This document shows, piece by piece, positions 5,128 to 6,814 of a DNA stretch of 6,814 nt (the stretch's first letter is position 1; each line of letters starts with the position of its first letter). The position numbers and the translations under genes were made by a program. Source of the DNA: Balneolia bacterium (GTDB lineage Bacteria; Bacteroidota; Rhodothermia; Balneolales; Cyclonatronaceae). The stretch spans positions 1-6,814 of the forward strand of contig PXDL01000181.1 of NCBI GenBank assembly GCA_003566395.1, in the 5' to 3' direction. The notes under the pieces are model-generated. The model was not told where the DNA came from. It worked only from the letters and a program-made list of their open reading frames with translations, and searched no databases.

Positions 5128-5162
5128 ATTCTACATTTTGAATTCTAAATTTTACATTCCAA
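5128..5162 (+). repeat. Heptamer-phased array, ATT type (5 units)
   Basis: Units at 5128, 5135, 5142, 5149 and 5156 all begin ATT. Position 4 alternates C, T, C, T, C, and position 5 is T in the first four. It lies 45 bases after the GTT array and is out of step with it, so it is a separate array and not a continuation. It resembles the four-unit ATT array at 1109-1136. Confidence 0.85.
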
Positions 5163-5170
5163 AGTCCCGT

Positions 5171-5198
5171 ATCCCCCCGCTCGGGTGAACGGGGGGAT
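5171..5198. terminator. GC-rich hairpin between convergent genes, possible bidirectional terminator
   Basis: ATCCCCCCG (5171-5179) is the exact reverse complement of CGGGGGGAT (5190-5198) around a 10-base loop. No proper T-run follows on either strand, so it is not a textbook intrinsic terminator. Its position between two facing genes, with no better candidate after the secretin, makes transcript end formation or 3'-end protection the likeliest role. Confidence 0.5.
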
Positions 5199-5302
5199 GT
5201 GAGTTCCTACAGGCTCAAGGAGAATAATATCGGGACAACACGTTGTTTTATTATTTCCTCTTCCGATCCGCGGACAGGTTGCGTGTGGAGCAGCCTGAAG
5301 GA

Positions 5303-6517
5303 TTACTCGACTTCGACTTCGGACATTTCCTGCTGTCGCCGCATTAGTTCACGGCGTATGAAATCCATGGTCCCTTCATCCTGAATACTTCGGGTGTTGA
5401 GGGCCGGTACCAGCTTTGCCTGCAGTACTATAATCAGCTCCCGCTGACGGGTTTGTTTCGATTCAAAACCGAACAGGTAGCGAAGACCGAAAAACCAGGG
5501 GGGCAGATCCTTAAGAAAAGGAATACCACGGCGCACCAACGATTCCTCAGTTTCATAAAGCCCGGCCATGGCTGTTGTTTCACCATCGAGCATAAGAATT
5601 TTGGTATTGGCCTCCTGCTTGTTGATGATCGTACTAACGGCATCCGGCTGTGCGGAGCTTCGTTCTGCACGCACATCCATGTAAATAAACTGCTTATCAT
5701 CCAAATTAATTACCCAGGGGGTAACCGTCAGAATGGTACCGGTACTGAAAAACTGATCGATCACATTTCCGGCAAAATCACGCTGCTTAATGGAAAAGTC
5801 CTGACCCACCTGAATCCGGCCGGTTTCACCATCCATCACCTTAATGGTGGGGCTGGATAAAATCTCACCTTTGTTGTTGGATTCCAGCGTGTTGAGCAAA
5901 GCGTCAATCTGCCATTCTCCCGTTTCAATCATTTCGCTGATGTTCGCACTTACTTCAAACACGGGCTCTGATACACTGCCGGCAGCAAAATTGCTGACCT
6001 GTACTTTCCCGTTGCTGATGGCCGTCCAGTTAACCCCGATTTCGCGAAGAAACTGTCGGTCGCCCTGAAAAAACGTAGCTGAAATTTCGATTTCACGGGT
6101 ATCCATAAAAATGGGCCGGTCCGGTTGCAAAGCTTCAGCCCTCGGGTCTTCCACCGGGCGTCCGTCTTGTGTTCGGGCCGAAATAATTTCTATTCGATCC
6201 GGGTATTCCTGAAGGGTTAGATTGTTGTAGCTTGCCACCATTTCGAGGGCGTCATACCAGTACAAGCCCGGTATGGATACACCAACATTGCCGCTGAATC
6301 CGCTTTGGTTGAGTACCACTTTGTTTTCGAAGCGTACGGCGTAATCGCTGAGAATTCTTACGGCATGATCAAAGGATAGCGAACGGTCCAGGGCTACCAC
6401 CGCATCGCGGGGGGTATATTCCCGAACCGGAAGCCGGTCCTGTGCAAAAAGTTGCTCGGCAGCACACACACCGATAATCACGAGCAACACTATAGTAACT
6501 TTATAAAGGCGCATCAT
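5303..6517 (-). CDS. Compact secretin (PilQ/GspD family) of a type IV pilus or type II-like system
   Basis: This outer-membrane secretin would form a ring through which a pilus or secreted proteins pass. Residues 1-25 are a Sec signal (MMRLYKVTIVLLVIIGV, cleavage after A19 or A25). Residues 47-113 form one small N-terminal domain. The secretin core spans about 132-381 and shows EIEISATFF (132-140), SSPTIKVMDGETGRIQVG (221-238), DGETTAMAGLY (321-331), GIPFLKDLPPWFFGLRYLFG (341-360) and ELIIVLQAKLVP (370-381). A charged tail ends EVEVE. At 404 residues it is much shorter than typical PilQ or GspD (600-800), because the AMIN and extra ring domains are missing. The start ATG overlaps the upstream gene's TGA as ATGA, so translation is probably coupled; a second ATG follows at once. 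It is the last gene of its operon. Confidence 0.92.
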   Translation of the reverse strand: MMRLYKVTIVLLVIIGVCAAEQLFAQDRLPVREYTPRDAVVALDRSLSFDHAVRILSDYAVRFENKVVLNQSGFSGNVGVSIPGLYWYDALEMVASYNNLTLQEYPDRIEIISARTQDGRPVEDPRAEALQPDRPIFMDTREIEISATFFQGDRQFLREIGVNWTAISNGKVQVSNFAAGSVSEPVFEVSANISEMIETGEWQIDALLNTLESNNKGEILSSPTIKVMDGETGRIQVGQDFSIKQRDFAGNVIDQFFSTGTILTVTPWVINLDDKQFIYMDVRAERSSAQPDAVSTIINKQEANTKILMLDGETTAMAGLYETEESLVRRGIPFLKDLPPWFFGLRYLFGFESKQTRQRELIIVLQAKLVPALNTRSIQDEGTMDFIRRELMRRQQEMSEVEVE

Positions 6518-6814
6518 TGTTTTAGTTTGAGGGTTACTCGTTCTACGATACCACCTTTATTCAAAAAGAAGGTGGCTTCTTGTCTTTCAGCCGAAATTTT
6601 TTCCAGATAGCCGAGGTGTACCCGGTCGTGCAAACGTAATCTCTTCAGCTGATTGCTTTGGTCGTACAGGAAAATGGTGTCTTCGCTGATAGCCTGAAGA
6701 CGTGACCGCTCCGGCTCAATCATGTTGTTCTCGTTCGCGCTCGGGTTGTGGACGAGCGGAAAGAACGGATTTCTCGGATGCCGGCCGGTAACCAAACCCG
6801 CAAATTGCGGCTCT
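6514..6814 (-). CDS. PilP/GspC-like assembly protein, partial (start beyond window)
   Basis: Ninety-nine residues are visible, ending in KLKQ and a TGA that overlaps the secretin start codon. The frame stays open to the window edge. The first possible start codons inside it are a TTG at 6795-6793 and a later ATG, but the coding sequence continues upstream, so the true start is probably outside. A segment reading HPRNPFFPLV recalls the RxPFxPL motif of PilP proteins. It is followed by a beta-rich stretch (LQAISEDTIFLYD, RVHLGYLEKI, GGIVERVTLKLKQ) like the small PilP/GspC homology domain, which contacts the secretin's N-terminal ring. The four-base overlap with a secretin gene is the usual pilP-pilQ order. 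Sequence likeness alone is weak; context raises confidence. Confidence 0.65.
   Translation of the reverse strand, partial: EPQFAGLVTGRHPRNPFFPLVHNPSANENNMIEPERSRLQAISEDTIFLYDQSNQLKRLRLHDRVHLGYLEKISAERQEATFFLNKGGIVERVTLKLKQ

Larger units (their letters stand above)
4944..5302. other. Intergenic region between convergent genes, rich in heptamer arrays
   Basis: The stretch lies between the stop codons of the T9SS cargo gene (plus strand) and the secretin (minus strand). It holds the long GTT heptamer array (4999-5082), a five-unit ATT array (5128-5162) and a GC-rich hairpin (5171-5198). A weak GGACA/TGTCC pair at 4947-4951/4974-4978 follows the cargo gene stop. I see no credible coding sequence; a small open frame from 5199 ends inside the secretin 3' end and has no family likeness. 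Confidence 0.7.

Noticed and set aside
4999..5162. CRISPR array
   Set aside because: Units are only seven bases with four variable positions and no spacer-length gaps; no cas gene is present.
5199..5384. Plus-strand 61-codon open frame as a small gene
   Set aside because: It overlaps the 3' end of the secretin in antisense, with no ribosome site or recognisable sequence.
5453..5860. Plus-strand open frame of 135 codons
   Set aside because: It is antisense to the secretin core, whose conserved motifs are clear.
5303..6517. Secretin as a lipoprotein
   Set aside because: The Cys at residue 18 is preceded by Val, which does not fit a lipobox; ordinary Sec cleavage nearby is more likely.

Overview
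The window most likely comes from a Gram-negative bacterium of the Bacteroidota/FCB group, probably near Balneolota, Rhodothermota or Ignavibacteria. The strongest pointer is a secreted protein ending in a type IX secretion (T9SS) sorting domain with the NYPNPFNP motif common in those lineages. The placement is inferred from family features only; no 16S or marker gene is present. The coding regions look moderate in GC, while roughly the first 240 bases are AT-rich.

Layout. Positions 1-1589 are accessory or decayed DNA. They hold a probable transposase C-terminus at the left edge, a gene-free stretch of hairpins, a broken IS3-family transposase (671-1060) lying between two copies of a 21-bp direct repeat, and more gene-free DNA. 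Positions 1590-2627 encode a BMP-family (PnrA/TmpC-type) nucleoside-binding-like lipoprotein followed by a strong intrinsic terminator. Positions 2865-4943 encode the 692-residue T9SS cargo protein: signal peptide, eight propeller-like repeats, a carbohydrate-binding-like beta domain and the sorting tail. Positions 4944-5302 separate two convergent genes and contain a striking heptamer array, a second smaller array and a GC-rich hairpin. Positions 5303-6814, on the minus strand, carry the end of a type IV pilus/type II secretion-like operon: a PilP/GspC-like gene running off the window edge, overlapping by ATGA with a compact secretin.

How the genes relate. The lipoprotein, the T9SS cargo and the secretin pair are all envelope or surface functions, but they do not form one operon. 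The lipoprotein and cargo gene are separated by a terminator, and the secretin pair faces them. The lipoprotein has no ABC permease or ATPase beside it in this window.

The most unusual signal is non-coding. Four clear arrays, and one weak one, show strict 7-bp periodicity in which each unit keeps a short prefix (GTT, ATT or C-pyrimidine-T) and the remaining bases vary. They lie only in intergenic or decayed DNA. They are neither CRISPR arrays nor simple identical microsatellites, and their shared pattern is the best candidate here for an under-described element.
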